DNA of 40,290 nucleotides, taken from NCBI GenBank assembly GCA_003225455.1, contig QIAB01000054.1:1-40290 (forward strand). The letters are read 5' to 3'. The position numbers and the translations under genes are program-made. The notes beneath the pieces were generated by a model that saw nothing but the letters and a program-made list of their open reading frames with translations, made no database searches and was not told where the DNA came from. The stretch comes from Acidobacteriota bacterium. Its GTDB lineage: Bacteria; Acidobacteriota; Terriglobia; Terriglobales; Acidobacteriaceae. Positions within the stretch are counted from its first letter, which is position 1. Each line of letters starts with the position of its first letter. This document shows positions 1 to 7,662 of the stretch, in pieces.

Positions 1-348
1 TTCATCGTCTGGCGGATTACGGCGAAGAAGCGAATGGCGGCGAAGCTCAAAGCCATCAAGGCTGAGCTGCAACGTCGCAAGCATCATCGCACGACCGAGG
101 TCGGTGCATGGCTCCGCAAAGTTGTGCTGGGCTACTTCCAGTACCATGCTGTTCCGGGTAACTCGACACAGTTGCGCATTTTTAGCCGTCGCGTCTGCTG
201 GCTATGGCGAACTGTGCTTGTCCGACGCAGCCAACGTGCACTGGTGGGGTGGGATCGACTCTATCCTCTCCTGAGCCGTTGGATTCCAAGACCCCGTGTT
301 CTGCATCCTTATCCCATGGCCCGCTTCGCCGTTATGCATCCCTGGTAA
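1..348 (+). CDS. ltrA: Group II intron reverse transcriptase/maturase, C-terminal part (partial at window edge)
   Basis: Open from the first base in frame 1 and ends at TAA 346-348, so the N-terminus and reverse transcriptase core lie outside the window. The visible 115 residues are the maturase (X) domain and tail. They include the stretches TAKKRMAAKLKAIKAEL, GAWLRKVVLGYFQYHAVPG and RWIPRPRVLHPYP, which I recognise from many bacterial intron-encoded proteins. The protein would help its own intron RNA fold, splice and insert into DNA. The stop codon lies directly before domain V, the usual arrangement when the ORF sits in domain IV. The family call is confident; whether the missing 5' part is intact cannot be seen. 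Confidence 0.9.
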   Translation, partial: FIVWRITAKKRMAAKLKAIKAELQRRKHHRTTEVGAWLRKVVLGYFQYHAVPGNSTQLRIFSRRVCWLWRTVLVRRSQRALVGWDRLYPLLSRWIPRPRVLHPYPMARFAVMHPW

Positions 349-420
349 GAGCCGTATGCGTAAACGCGCATGTACGGATCTGTGCGGGGGGCGGTCAGTG
401 ATGGTCGTCCCTACCGCGAC
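349..420 (+). ncRNA. Group II intron domains V and VI with 3' splice boundary
   Basis: Domain V is 349-380: it opens with GAGCCGTATGCG, has a TAAA loop and closes with CGCGCATGTACGGATC, matching the standard domain V hairpin. Domain VI follows. A lower stem GCGG 384-387 pairs with CCGC 414-417, and an upper stem 388-396 pairs with 403-411 around the loop AGTGAT (with G-U pairs). T412-A413 is left unpaired, so A413 is the likely branch-point adenosine, eight bases from the predicted intron end GAC at 420. The exon should resume at 421. I derived the pairing by hand from the sequence. Confidence 0.85.
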
Positions 421-434
421 AGTAATCGGGTGTT

Positions 435-511
435 TGGTCGGGACGGGCAGATTTGAACTGCCGACCCCTCGCACCCCAAGCGAGTGCTCTACCAGGCTGA
501 GCCACGTCCCG
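435..511 (-). tRNA. tRNA-Pro (anticodon GGG)
   Basis: On the minus strand the acceptor stem CGGGACG pairs with CGTCCCG, the D arm is GCTC/GAGC, and the anticodon stem CTCGC/GCGAG holds the seven-base loop TTGGGGT, giving anticodon GGG. The T arm is GGCAG-TTCAAAT-CTGCC. Discriminator A and CCA are encoded (435-438). All arms close without mismatches. It is the last gene of the leftward block, 95 bases past the rnr stop, and a group II intron ends 14 bases beyond its 3' end. Confidence 0.96.
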
Positions 512-606
512 ACGGCAGGAGCCCGCCGAATACTCCGACGAGCAGGGTTGACCTAGAAATTCTACACCAGCCTGCATGGTCTCGTCGCTCGCACAACAGG
601 CTGCAA

Positions 607-3120
607 CTATCTGCGTTTCCGCTTTGCCGCGCGCTGCTCGTGCTCCTCGACAATCGCGAATTGAATCTTCTTCTCCAACGGATCGATACGATCAACTAAA
701 ACTCGAATCCGCTGACCCAGGCGATACGTTTTTCGGCTGCGCTGACCAATAATTTCGCGCGTGTTCTCATGATAGGTGTAGCGGTCGTCAGTGAGCGTCG
801 CGAGGGGCACCAGGCCTTCAATAAAGAGATCCGTCAATTCAACGAAGAAGCCAAATTTCGTGACGCTGATGATGAGGCCGTCAAAATCTTCACCGACGCG
901 CTCCTGCATGAATTTGACTTTTTTCCATTCCATCAGCTCGCGTTCGGCATCGTCGGCGCGGCGCTCGGTTTGGCTGGACTCTTCGGCAATGTCGTGAAGT
1001 TCCTCGATTGGGATCGGCCCTGCGATGGGTTCAACCGGAGCGTGCTCTCGCCGTTTCGACCACGGACTGGCGCTACTGTCACCAACGCTGCCGGATAAGC
1101 CGACCGGAATCTGCCCTTCCCATCGCTCCGCCGAATCGCGAAGAACTTCTTTCAATATTCGATGGACAATCAGATCGGGACACCGGCGGATGGGCGATGT
1201 GAAATGGGTGTAAGTTTTTGCGGCCAATGCGAAGTGGCCGAGATTTTCCTCGGAATAGCGAGCCTGTTTCAGGGAGCGCAGCATGAGAAAGGAAAGTATG
1301 CGTTCCTCCGGCTTACCTGCGATCTTCTCCGTCAGCTTCTGGTACATGCGTGGCGTGATGTGAACTTCCTTCGGGATTTCAATCTCGCGAGCGCGTTTGC
1401 CGGTACCGTATGCGGCTCGGCGATCGGTCTTGAATTGCATTCGCTGAATCGGCAACGCCCCCACCCCAAGTGAGTAACCGAAAGTAGCGGCAATTATTTC
1501 GAAGTCGTAAACGCGCTTGGCATCGGGTTTTTCGTGGATGCGATAGAGCGAAGCCACGTGCTTGTTTTCCAGATAACTAGCCACACATTCGTTCGCCGAA
1601 AGCATGAATTCTTCAATAATGCGATGAGCGATGTTGCGCTCCGAGCGGGTGATGCTCTTCATCAACCCGAATTCGTCGAACTCGATCACCGGCTCGGGAA
1701 GGTCGAAATCAATCGAGCCGCGGCGCTCGCGCTTGCGATTCAGGATCATCGCCAAATCACGCATCAATTCAAAGGTGCCCACAAGTTCGGAGTGACGCCT
1801 GCGCGTGCTGGCATCACCCTCCAATATCGCATTCACGTTCGTGTAGGTCATGCGTTCGGTGGAGCGGATCACACCGGGGCAGATTTCATAACGAACGATC
1901 TCACCCTGGTGATCGATCTCCATAATGCAGGACATCACCAGGCGGTCAACCTGCGGGCGCAAGCTGCAGATGTCTGTCGAGAGTTCCAACGGGAGCATGG
2001 GCACAGCGCGATCGGGAAAGTAGACGCTGGTACCACGCAGACGCGCTTCCTGATCGAGGGCGGAGGCCGGCGTCACGTAGTGGGCCACGTCAGCAATGTG
2101 CACCTGAAGTTCAAAATTACCGTTTTCCAGCCGATAAACAGTAACTGCATCATCGAAATCGCGCGCGGTTTCACCGTCGATAGTTACAATCGGAAGTTGT
2201 CGGAAGTCGCGCCGCTTGTGCAACTCACGGGATGAGATGAGCGGTTCGACAGCCTCAGCTTCCTCCAGCACTTCTGCGGGGAATTGGTGTGGTAGGTGGA
2301 ATTTGCGAATGATGATTTCGACGTCTACGCCGAAGTCGTCCGCGTAGCCGAGAATTTCAACCACGCGGCCGCGGGGATTTTGGGTTGCGGTCGGCCAATC
2401 GGTGATTTCGACGTCCACAACTACATTCTCAAGATCCTCCCACTCGGGCCGACGGGCGGCTTCTTCGCCTAGAACCCGATGCGGGCTGCGTTTTTTTCGA
2501 TCACGGTGAGAATCACTGCCCCGGTGTTTAGAGCCAGTTCTCGGTTCCCCTTTTTCAGTTCTCAGTTCGGGATATTCCATCCCTGGCGGAATGACAATTT
2601 CTTGCGCAATTTTTTGATCTATGGGTGTGACGTAGTTGCGATGGCCGTGGTGAAAGATGCCAACGACGGTTGTGTGGGCCCGGTCGAGCGGGCGGACAAT
2701 TCGTCCCTCAGCGCGGCCGTCTGGTCGGATCGTGCCGATCTCAGCGAGCACGCGATCTCCGTGCATTGCCGAGCCGACCGCAGGAGGAGGAATGAAAATG
2801 TCTCCTGCGAGGCGAGCCTTCAGCCGACCATCCAGTGAGGTGGGGTCGGGCAGCACAAAGCCGAAGCCATCGCGGTGCATGCTGAGCCTTCCCACGATCA
2901 GGTTCTTGCCTGCGGCTACCTGCGGAATCGCATAACGATCGGAATCCAGTTTCAGAAGTTGGCCGCCACCAACCAAGTGACTGAGGCGGTCGTGAAGTTC
3001 GCGACGCTCGTCGCCATGAAGACCAAGCTCCCGAACCAGCTGCTTGAATCCGGCGGTGTGCTTGGGCTGGCGCTCGATCTTTTTCAAAATTGTGGAGTCG
3101 GGAAGCATTGTAGAGAACAT
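607..3120 (-). CDS. rnr: Ribonuclease R (RNB-family 3'-5' exoribonuclease)
   Basis: An 837-residue cytoplasmic exoribonuclease that degrades structured RNA from the 3' end. Order seen: N-terminal winged-helix and cold-shock-type OB region (about 1-180), RNB catalytic domain, and a C-terminal S1 RNA-binding domain (from about residue 745) with a basic tail ending KRKRR. The catalytic centre is IDGETARDFDDAV at 314-326, with Asp315, Asp321, Asp323 and Asp324 as likely magnesium ligands. Residues 187-227 are a charged low-complexity insert, encoded partly by a heptameric repeat, which most RNase R proteins lack. The start is ATG 3120, three bases after the upstream dehydrogenase stop; a second in-frame ATG lies at 3108. 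Tight spacing suggests cotranscription with the lpxI operon. Confidence 0.95.
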   Translation of the reverse strand: MFSTMLPDSTILKKIERQPKHTAGFKQLVRELGLHGDERRELHDRLSHLVGGGQLLKLDSDRYAIPQVAAGKNLIVGRLSMHRDGFGFVLPDPTSLDGRLKARLAGDIFIPPPAVGSAMHGDRVLAEIGTIRPDGRAEGRIVRPLDRAHTTVVGIFHHGHRNYVTPIDQKIAQEIVIPPGMEYPELRTEKGEPRTGSKHRGSDSHRDRKKRSPHRVLGEEAARRPEWEDLENVVVDVEITDWPTATQNPRGRVVEILGYADDFGVDVEIIIRKFHLPHQFPAEVLEEAEAVEPLISSRELHKRRDFRQLPIVTIDGETARDFDDAVTVYRLENGNFELQVHIADVAHYVTPASALDQEARLRGTSVYFPDRAVPMLPLELSTDICSLRPQVDRLVMSCIMEIDHQGEIVRYEICPGVIRSTERMTYTNVNAILEGDASTRRRHSELVGTFELMRDLAMILNRKRERRGSIDFDLPEPVIEFDEFGLMKSITRSERNIAHRIIEEFMLSANECVASYLENKHVASLYRIHEKPDAKRVYDFEIIAATFGYSLGVGALPIQRMQFKTDRRAAYGTGKRAREIEIPKEVHITPRMYQKLTEKIAGKPEERILSFLMLRSLKQARYSEENLGHFALAAKTYTHFTSPIRRCPDLIVHRILKEVLRDSAERWEGQIPVGLSGSVGDSSASPWSKRREHAPVEPIAGPIPIEELHDIAEESSQTERRADDAERELMEWKKVKFMQERVGEDFDGLIISVTKFGFFVELTDLFIEGLVPLATLTDDRYTYHENTREIIGQRSRKTYRLGQRIRVLVDRIDPLEKKIQFAIVEEHEQRAAKRKRR
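2534..2568 (-). repeat. Heptameric tandem array inside rnr
   Basis: On the minus strand, five consecutive 7-mers read GAACTGA, GAACTGA, AAAAGGG, GAACCGA, GAACTGG. Four of the five are near-identical. The array lies within the rnr coding frame and encodes part of the low-complexity insert. The length (35 bases) is not a multiple of three, so a change of one unit would break the frame. Confidence 0.75.
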
Positions 3121-3123
3121 CGA

Positions 3124-4137
3124 TTATGAAGATCGCAGAAGCTCGAGGTTAATCTTCCTGCTGTGATCGTTGATCGCGGCCGTTATATCGAGAGCTGCGG
3201 CTAGGGCGCGCTGGCCATCCTCCAATGGCACCACGGGCTTGGAACGCGTGCGCACGGAGTCGAGAAATGACTTCAGCTCGGCATGCAGAGGCTCCTCCGC
3301 GACGACCGGCGGTTTGGCAACTTTGATTTGCGGGTTGATCGAAGGCGCTCCAGCGTGCTCGCCTTCGCCGACGGTGAAAAGCAGCACATCCTGACGGGTA
3401 TAGTCGATTGAGATGTATTGCTTCGGTTGAAAAAAACGCAACTTGCGCACGCGCTCCGTGGAGACACGGCTGGCAGTAAAATTGGCTACACAACCCGAAT
3501 CGAATTCCACGCGGACGTTCGCAATATCAGTTTTTCCGGAGAGAATCGGTAGACCAACGGCGCGGATTTCTTTGATTGGTGATCTCACAAATGATAGAAC
3601 AACGTCCAAATCATGGATCATGAGATCAAGGACCACGTCGATGTCAAGCGAACGCGGGGTGAATACGCTTAGACGATGGACCTCGAAGAACATTGGCTGT
3701 GTTATGAGCGAGAGCGTGGCACGAATCGCGGGGTTAAAGCGCTCCAGGTGCCCAACCTGGGCGATACGGCCGAGGCGTTGCGCGAGGCGGATCAGTTCGT
3801 CGGCTTCAGCTAAGGAGGCAGTCACCGGCTTCTCAATCAGAATATCGATTCCCGATTCCATCAATGCGCGTGAAACTCGAAAATGCTGGGAAGTAGGCAC
3901 GGCCACGGAAGCCGCCTGGACTTCGCTGTGCGTGGCAGTAAGTTGCTCGATGGATCCAAAACTGCGGCAACCAAATTCGCGCGCGACGGCATCAGCGCGG
4001 GCGAGATCAGCATCGACCACACCTACCAGCCGCACAGACTCGCCCTGCTGCACAAGCTGGTGGTAAACGCGGGCGTGATTCCGGCCAAAAGCGCCTACAC
4101 CGATAACGGCAAGGTTGATGAGATTCTGCGTGCTCAG
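3124..4137 (-). CDS. Gfo/Idh/MocA-family NAD(P)-dependent oxidoreductase, probable CTG start
   Basis: A 337-residue dehydrogenase. The Rossmann motif GVGAFGRNHARVYHQL lies near the N-terminus, followed by the family lysine motif IEKPV and the (V)GHLERFNPA segment, then the C-terminal alpha/beta domain. The motif is lost if the first conventional start, GTG 4053, is used. Upstream in frame there is no ATG, GTG or TTG before a TGA. CTG at 4137 is preceded five bases earlier by AAGAGGGAG, a strong ribosome site, so I take CTG as the start. The gene lies between a DinB-fold gene and rnr and shares its block with lpxI. In Acidithiobacillus and Leptospira a family member, GnnA, oxidises UDP-GlcNAc for 3-amino lipid A. 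A GnnA-like role here is an inference; no GnnB aminotransferase is visible. Confidence 0.85.
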   Translation of the reverse strand: MSTQNLINLAVIGVGAFGRNHARVYHQLVQQGESVRLVGVVDADLARADAVAREFGCRSFGSIEQLTATHSEVQAASVAVPTSQHFRVSRALMESGIDILIEKPVTASLAEADELIRLAQRLGRIAQVGHLERFNPAIRATLSLITQPMFFEVHRLSVFTPRSLDIDVVLDLMIHDLDVVLSFVRSPIKEIRAVGLPILSGKTDIANVRVEFDSGCVANFTASRVSTERVRKLRFFQPKQYISIDYTRQDVLLFTVGEGEHAGAPSINPQIKVAKPPVVAEEPLHAELKSFLDSVRTRSKPVVPLEDGQRALAAALDITAAINDHSRKINLELLRSS

Positions 4138-4204
4138 ATTATCTCCCTCTTGGAACGGATGATTAAATCATAAAGGAGCAGAAGGAGCATCAACTCGGCT
4201 TGAT

Positions 4205-4687
4205 CTACCGCTTGAATTTTTTCAGGAGAGCTATCTGGCCAGCATGATAAAGCTCGTGCTGCACGATACCGCTGAACATGTAGTAAAAATCGTAATAGTC
4301 CTGTGTTTTGCCGGGCACTCTTTCTGATAGTCGTGATTCGGGGAACGTTCTGACCGTGTTCACCAGTTCCTTGTGTTTTCGTGTCATGTGATCGAGCACC
4401 TTATGCCAGGCGGTTTCGCTCGTATCCTTGACAGCAGGGAAATTCTCTTCATCGCTGAGAGTCACCGCGACGCCACCTGTCCGTCGACGCACAGCATCAT
4501 CCCACGCTGCAATGTGCAGAACCAGCTCCCAAATGCTGTGAGCGTTCGGAATCGGGCGCCCGGCGGCAGTCGCAGCATTCACATCTTTCAAAAGCTCGAC
4601 GACGGAATCCCCATGCCAGGCGTCTCCCTCGAAGGCGCGGCGGATCTGATCGGCAAGGCGGTGAGGCTCGGTGGTTGCTGAGATCAT
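4205..4687 (-). CDS. DinB/YfiT-fold putative metal-dependent protein
   Basis: A 160-residue four-helix-bundle protein of the DinB superfamily. The three histidine regions expected to bind a divalent metal are visible: the WHGDSV region near residue 24, LHIAAWDDAVRRR near 57, and the C-terminal HELYHAGQIALLKK. No signal peptide, so cytoplasmic. Family members include thiol transferases and damage-inducible proteins of unknown substrate; nothing here selects one. It sits 54 bases downstream of lpxI and 67 bases before the dehydrogenase, on the same strand. The DinB name refers to Bacillus DinB, not to DNA polymerase IV. Confidence 0.85.
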   Translation of the reverse strand: MISATTEPHRLADQIRRAFEGDAWHGDSVVELLKDVNAATAAGRPIPNAHSIWELVLHIAAWDDAVRRRTGGVAVTLSDEENFPAVKDTSETAWHKVLDHMTRKHKELVNTVRTFPESRLSERVPGKTQDYYDFYYMFSGIVQHELYHAGQIALLKKFKR

Positions 4688-4741
4688 TATGATGTTTTAC
4701 ATGGACGGCGCTGACGACTGCAAACGATGGGCTGCGAAATC

Positions 4742-5587
4742 TCAATCCGCAACAATCGCAATATCCGACTCATCGGCAGCGTTTGTGACCTGCTCTCCAT
4801 CAAGCAGCAGACACCTCCCCGCGTCGATGGCCAGGCAGGTAGCCCCCGCTTTGCGCATGCCTTCGATCGTCTTCACGCCTACGACGGGAACGTCGAAGCG
4901 CATATCCTGATCGGGCTTCGCAATTTTCACAACCGTCAAGGCACGGCTGAGTGTTGATGGATCAGATTGCAAAGAGGCCATGATTTGGCCCGCGCGTTCT
5001 ACCGCGGCATCGGTGCCTTCCATCGCTTCAACGGCCACGCATGCGCCTTCTGCGATGATCACTGTCTGGCCGATGTCGAATTGTGCCAGATGGCGCGCCA
5101 CACTCCGCCCATATTCAATATTTTTTTTCTCCGGTTCGCTGGGCGCGCGTTTCGTTAAAACTCCTGGCTTCGCCAGCAACGGCTCGAGCAACGAGGTCGA
5201 ATTTTCAAGCGTGATGCCCTCTTCCGCAAGAACCTTGGCGATGCCCCCAAGAAGAGAATCGGCGTTGCGGGTTCCAAGTGAAAGCAACAGCTTAGCCAGG
5301 CGCCAATCGGGGCGGATACTGGAAAAAATCTGTTTATGCTTGACCTGACCAGCCATCACAGCGCGATGGACCCCTTCACGCTTGAAAGTCTCGATTAATT
5401 TTGAGAGCTCGCCCAAAGACAGCCAGTGCACAGCAGCGGCCTGGCTCGACTCAATTTCTGGGAAGGTCTCCTCTTTAATGGCGGCGACGACCACCTCCAG
5501 GCCCTGAGCGCGGGCAGCGTCGAGCACGAGAAAGGGAAAGCGGCCATTGCCCGCAATCAGGCCCAGGCGCTTGTTCTGATCCGCCAT
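4742..5587 (-). CDS. lpxI: UDP-2,3-diacylglucosamine pyrophosphatase LpxI
   Basis: About 281 residues, the normal length of LpxI (DUF1009). It hydrolyses UDP-2,3-diacylglucosamine to lipid X and UMP in lipid A synthesis and replaces LpxH in many bacteria. Diagnostic segments are the N-terminal LGLIAGNGRFPFLVLDAA, the central AGQVKHKQIFS, and the C-terminal QDMRFDVPVVGVKTIEGM. Cytoplasmic or peripheral membrane. I chose ATG 5587; an in-frame TTG lies two codons upstream at 5593 and neither has a strong ribosome site. It is the first gene visible in the leftward operon. Its presence supports a Gram-negative cell making lipid A. Confidence 0.95.
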   Translation of the reverse strand: MADQNKRLGLIAGNGRFPFLVLDAARAQGLEVVVAAIKEETFPEIESSQAAAVHWLSLGELSKLIETFKREGVHRAVMAGQVKHKQIFSSIRPDWRLAKLLLSLGTRNADSLLGGIAKVLAEEGITLENSTSLLEPLLAKPGVLTKRAPSEPEKKNIEYGRSVARHLAQFDIGQTVIIAEGACVAVEAMEGTDAAVERAGQIMASLQSDPSTLSRALTVVKIAKPDQDMRFDVPVVGVKTIEGMRKAGATCLAIDAGRCLLLDGEQVTNAADESDIAIVAD

Positions 5588-5781
5588 TGACAAAGTCTAG
5601 CATCCAGCAATCGGCCTCCGGTGGTCTTACCTGAGACTGGAAGCGATCTAGCATCTGCGGATGAAAGAAGGGGCGGCACGAATTACAAGCCGTCGGGAAC
5701 CAGCTATTCGTCATAATTTGTGAAATCGACAATCACAACGAGGTTCTCGAAGTCTCTCGATGCCATACCCGTTATTGCCGA

Positions 5782-5813
5782 TTGATCCATGTGATCCGAA
5801 GTTGTTCTATAAT
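5782..5813 (+). promoter_or_regulatory. Candidate promoter before the secreted-protein gene cluster
   Basis: A perfect TATAAT at 5808-5813 lies 35 bases before the ATG at 5849. The best upstream hexamer is TTGATC 5782-5787 at a spacing of 20, longer than ideal, so the -35 is weak. It lies in the divergent gap between lpxI and the plus-strand cluster. Confidence 0.4.
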
Positions 5814-5848
5814 GCGCTTGCGTCTCCTTCCCCCAGAATGGGGCCGCG

Positions 5849-6622
5849 ATGTTTGATTCCTCATCAATGCATGTGCGTTTGGTCGTCAGAGGAGTTTTTC
5901 TGGCGATTACTGTGGCAACCTACGCTCAGACCCAAGGCATGAAAGATTTTGGTAACCGTCTCGAAGGCACGAATGTGCACCTTGATGCCTTGGAGGACTT
6001 CACTCTGATTGCCGTACACCGAAACTTCACCACTTTTTCACGCAATGCGAATTTGAATGTCCGGTTCTTTCTTCCCAGATTACCGGGTAATCCCAAAAAA
6101 AACGTGTTTGTGGAGGCTGTTGAACTTCAAGATTCGTTCCATTATTTCATGCAATCCAAGAGTTCAGCCTGGAACGATGACAGTTGGAACATCTTCGCCA
6201 ACTGGCCAACGAAAGACGTGATTGATCCCTTGGAACTTCATGCAGACAATGTGGGGGTACTTGCCCGGTATCAGATCGAAAACAGTCGTCCGGTTTATCT
6301 ACCAGTAGACGTTTATCAGAATGGTGGACGGATACCGGAGCACCCCTATGCGTTTTATTTCGTTACCGGTCAGGACCTTCAGTCGTTGGACGTATCTGTG
6401 ACGAACGCTGCCGGCGCAGCGATAAGCGGTCTGCAAAAAACGCTACAGTGCAAGAGGAACTTCAACCCCAATTGCAGACTGTACGCAGCCGGAAGCACGC
6501 AAGAGTTAGATCTCGATATGTCTTCATTAGCGGCAGGTGAGTACCACGTGAAACTTGTTGGGCACGTTCCAGGCACTTCGACGCCGACTTCTTTGGACAT
6601 CGTGATCTATCACCATCCTTAG
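5849..6622 (+). CDS. Secreted protein of unknown function
   Basis: A 257-residue ORF. A signal peptide is likely: a basic start then VFLAITVATYAQ, with probable cleavage near residue 28. A second ATG at 5867 would give a more typical signal sequence, and the choice is open. The mature part has no motif I recognise. It is rich in beta-prone and aromatic stretches, has two cysteines near the C-terminus (LQCKRNFNPNCR) and ends in IVIYHHP. It could be an immunoglobulin-like or carbohydrate-binding fold, but that is a guess. It heads a same-strand group with the next two genes: 11 bases separate it from the following start. Confidence 0.7.
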   Translation: MFDSSSMHVRLVVRGVFLAITVATYAQTQGMKDFGNRLEGTNVHLDALEDFTLIAVHRNFTTFSRNANLNVRFFLPRLPGNPKKNVFVEAVELQDSFHYFMQSKSSAWNDDSWNIFANWPTKDVIDPLELHADNVGVLARYQIENSRPVYLPVDVYQNGGRIPEHPYAFYFVTGQDLQSLDVSVTNAAGAAISGLQKTLQCKRNFNPNCRLYAAGSTQELDLDMSSLAAGEYHVKLVGHVPGTSTPTSLDIVIYHHP

Positions 6623-6633
6623 GGAGCGCCGCA

Positions 6634-7662
6634 TTGACCCCGAAAAAGCCGTTACGCCGTTGGCTGGCCTGGACGGTCGCCGGCGTCTGGATCGCAAGCG
6701 CTCTGGCGGTTCTGGTTACTATTCGCATGCATCCATCGACGGACGTAAATGCTTCCCTGAGTGTCGGACAGTTCACTTTCCGCACCAACGCCAGCCGTGT
6801 CCTCGGGCCAGGCAATGCAGAACAACTGCTCATCTCGGGAGTGAGCTCGCTGCAGATTCAGCTGAACAGTGAACAGACGATCAAAACCGGCGGCTCTTCA
6901 CTAAGAACTACTTCTATAGATATTCATGGTGAACCTTCGGCTTCCTGTTCCTTGTATCACGTCCGGAGTGGTGGCCTCGAGATGGCCGGACCATCAATCA
7001 TCACGCTGGCAGCGCCTAGAACTGGCGGGAGAACCTCCTTCAGCCTGAAGGTTCACGGTCCGCTTAGCGCCAATCTCACGAGCCGACCGAATGAGTCTGG
7101 CCTGAGGCCCGGTTTTGAATGCACACGAGTACATGTAAACGGCGCACCAGCAGGAGATGCGGAAGGTCGATTGTCTCCCCAGGGTGGCGATTCGATATTC
7201 TTTTCCAGCTCTCCCGATGCGCGGATTGATTTCGACCTGACCTCTCAGTCAGAAATCGGCGATACGCAAATCCCGATCCTGGGAGAGATTCGTTTCTCCG
7301 AGATCGATCCGCACACTTCAGAAGAGAAGACAGTTTTGCTGAAGCCGCCTGCCGGGTATAAGAATGAGGTCTCTTTTGAAAAGCTGGACAAAAGCTTCAC
7401 GCTTGATGATTCTGACCTGCTGGTCGTGGTTCCGAAGAGCGATTTCTATTTGAGACGCTTTATTGTAAAAGATGGAATCCAACTCAGCTTGCACGGTGCG
7501 GTTCGAGATGTGAGAGCGGGGGCAGGCAGCAGCGGTCTGGAGACTCAAATGCCGTCGCTCTTCGACCACCTGGAATACGGAAAGGCGATCTTCGGCACGA
7601 TTACCGGGCTCGTGGCGGTGATCCTCGGAATCTTGAAGCAGATGGGCGGTTTGTCAGAATGA
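6634..7662 (+). CDS. Membrane-anchored protein of unknown function
   Basis: 342 residues from a TTG start at 6634, preceded by AGGGAG. One N-terminal membrane helix (WLAWTVAGVWIASALAVLV) and a second near the C-terminus (IFGTITGLVAVILGILK) bracket a mainly beta-strand domain predicted outside the cytoplasm. No known motif. The stop overlaps the start of the protease gene as ATGA at 7659, which implies translational coupling and a shared role with it. Confidence 0.75.
   Translation: MTPKKPLRRWLAWTVAGVWIASALAVLVTIRMHPSTDVNASLSVGQFTFRTNASRVLGPGNAEQLLISGVSSLQIQLNSEQTIKTGGSSLRTTSIDIHGEPSASCSLYHVRSGGLEMAGPSIITLAAPRTGGRTSFSLKVHGPLSANLTSRPNESGLRPGFECTRVHVNGAPAGDAEGRLSPQGGDSIFFSSSPDARIDFDLTSQSEIGDTQIPILGEIRFSEIDPHTSEEKTVLLKPPAGYKNEVSFEKLDKSFTLDDSDLLVVVPKSDFYLRRFIVKDGIQLSLHGAVRDVRAGAGSSGLETQMPSLFDHLEYGKAIFGTITGLVAVILGILKQMGGLSE

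Larger units (their letters stand above)
1..420 (+). mobile_element. 3' end of a group II intron
   Basis: Combines the maturase tail (1-348) and domains V/VI (349-420). The intron lies on the plus strand and ends 14 bases from the CCA end of a minus-strand tRNA-Pro. The 5' exon junction, domains I-III and the exon-binding sites are outside the window, so the structural class and target rule cannot be assigned. Confidence 0.85.

Noticed and set aside
1534-2235. Plus-strand frame of 233 codons
   Set aside because: Antisense of rnr, which has all catalytic motifs; the plus frame has none.
3124-4053. GTG 4053 as start of the Gfo/Idh/MocA gene
   Set aside because: It would remove the GVGAFGRNHA nucleotide-binding motif, which is clearly in frame upstream.
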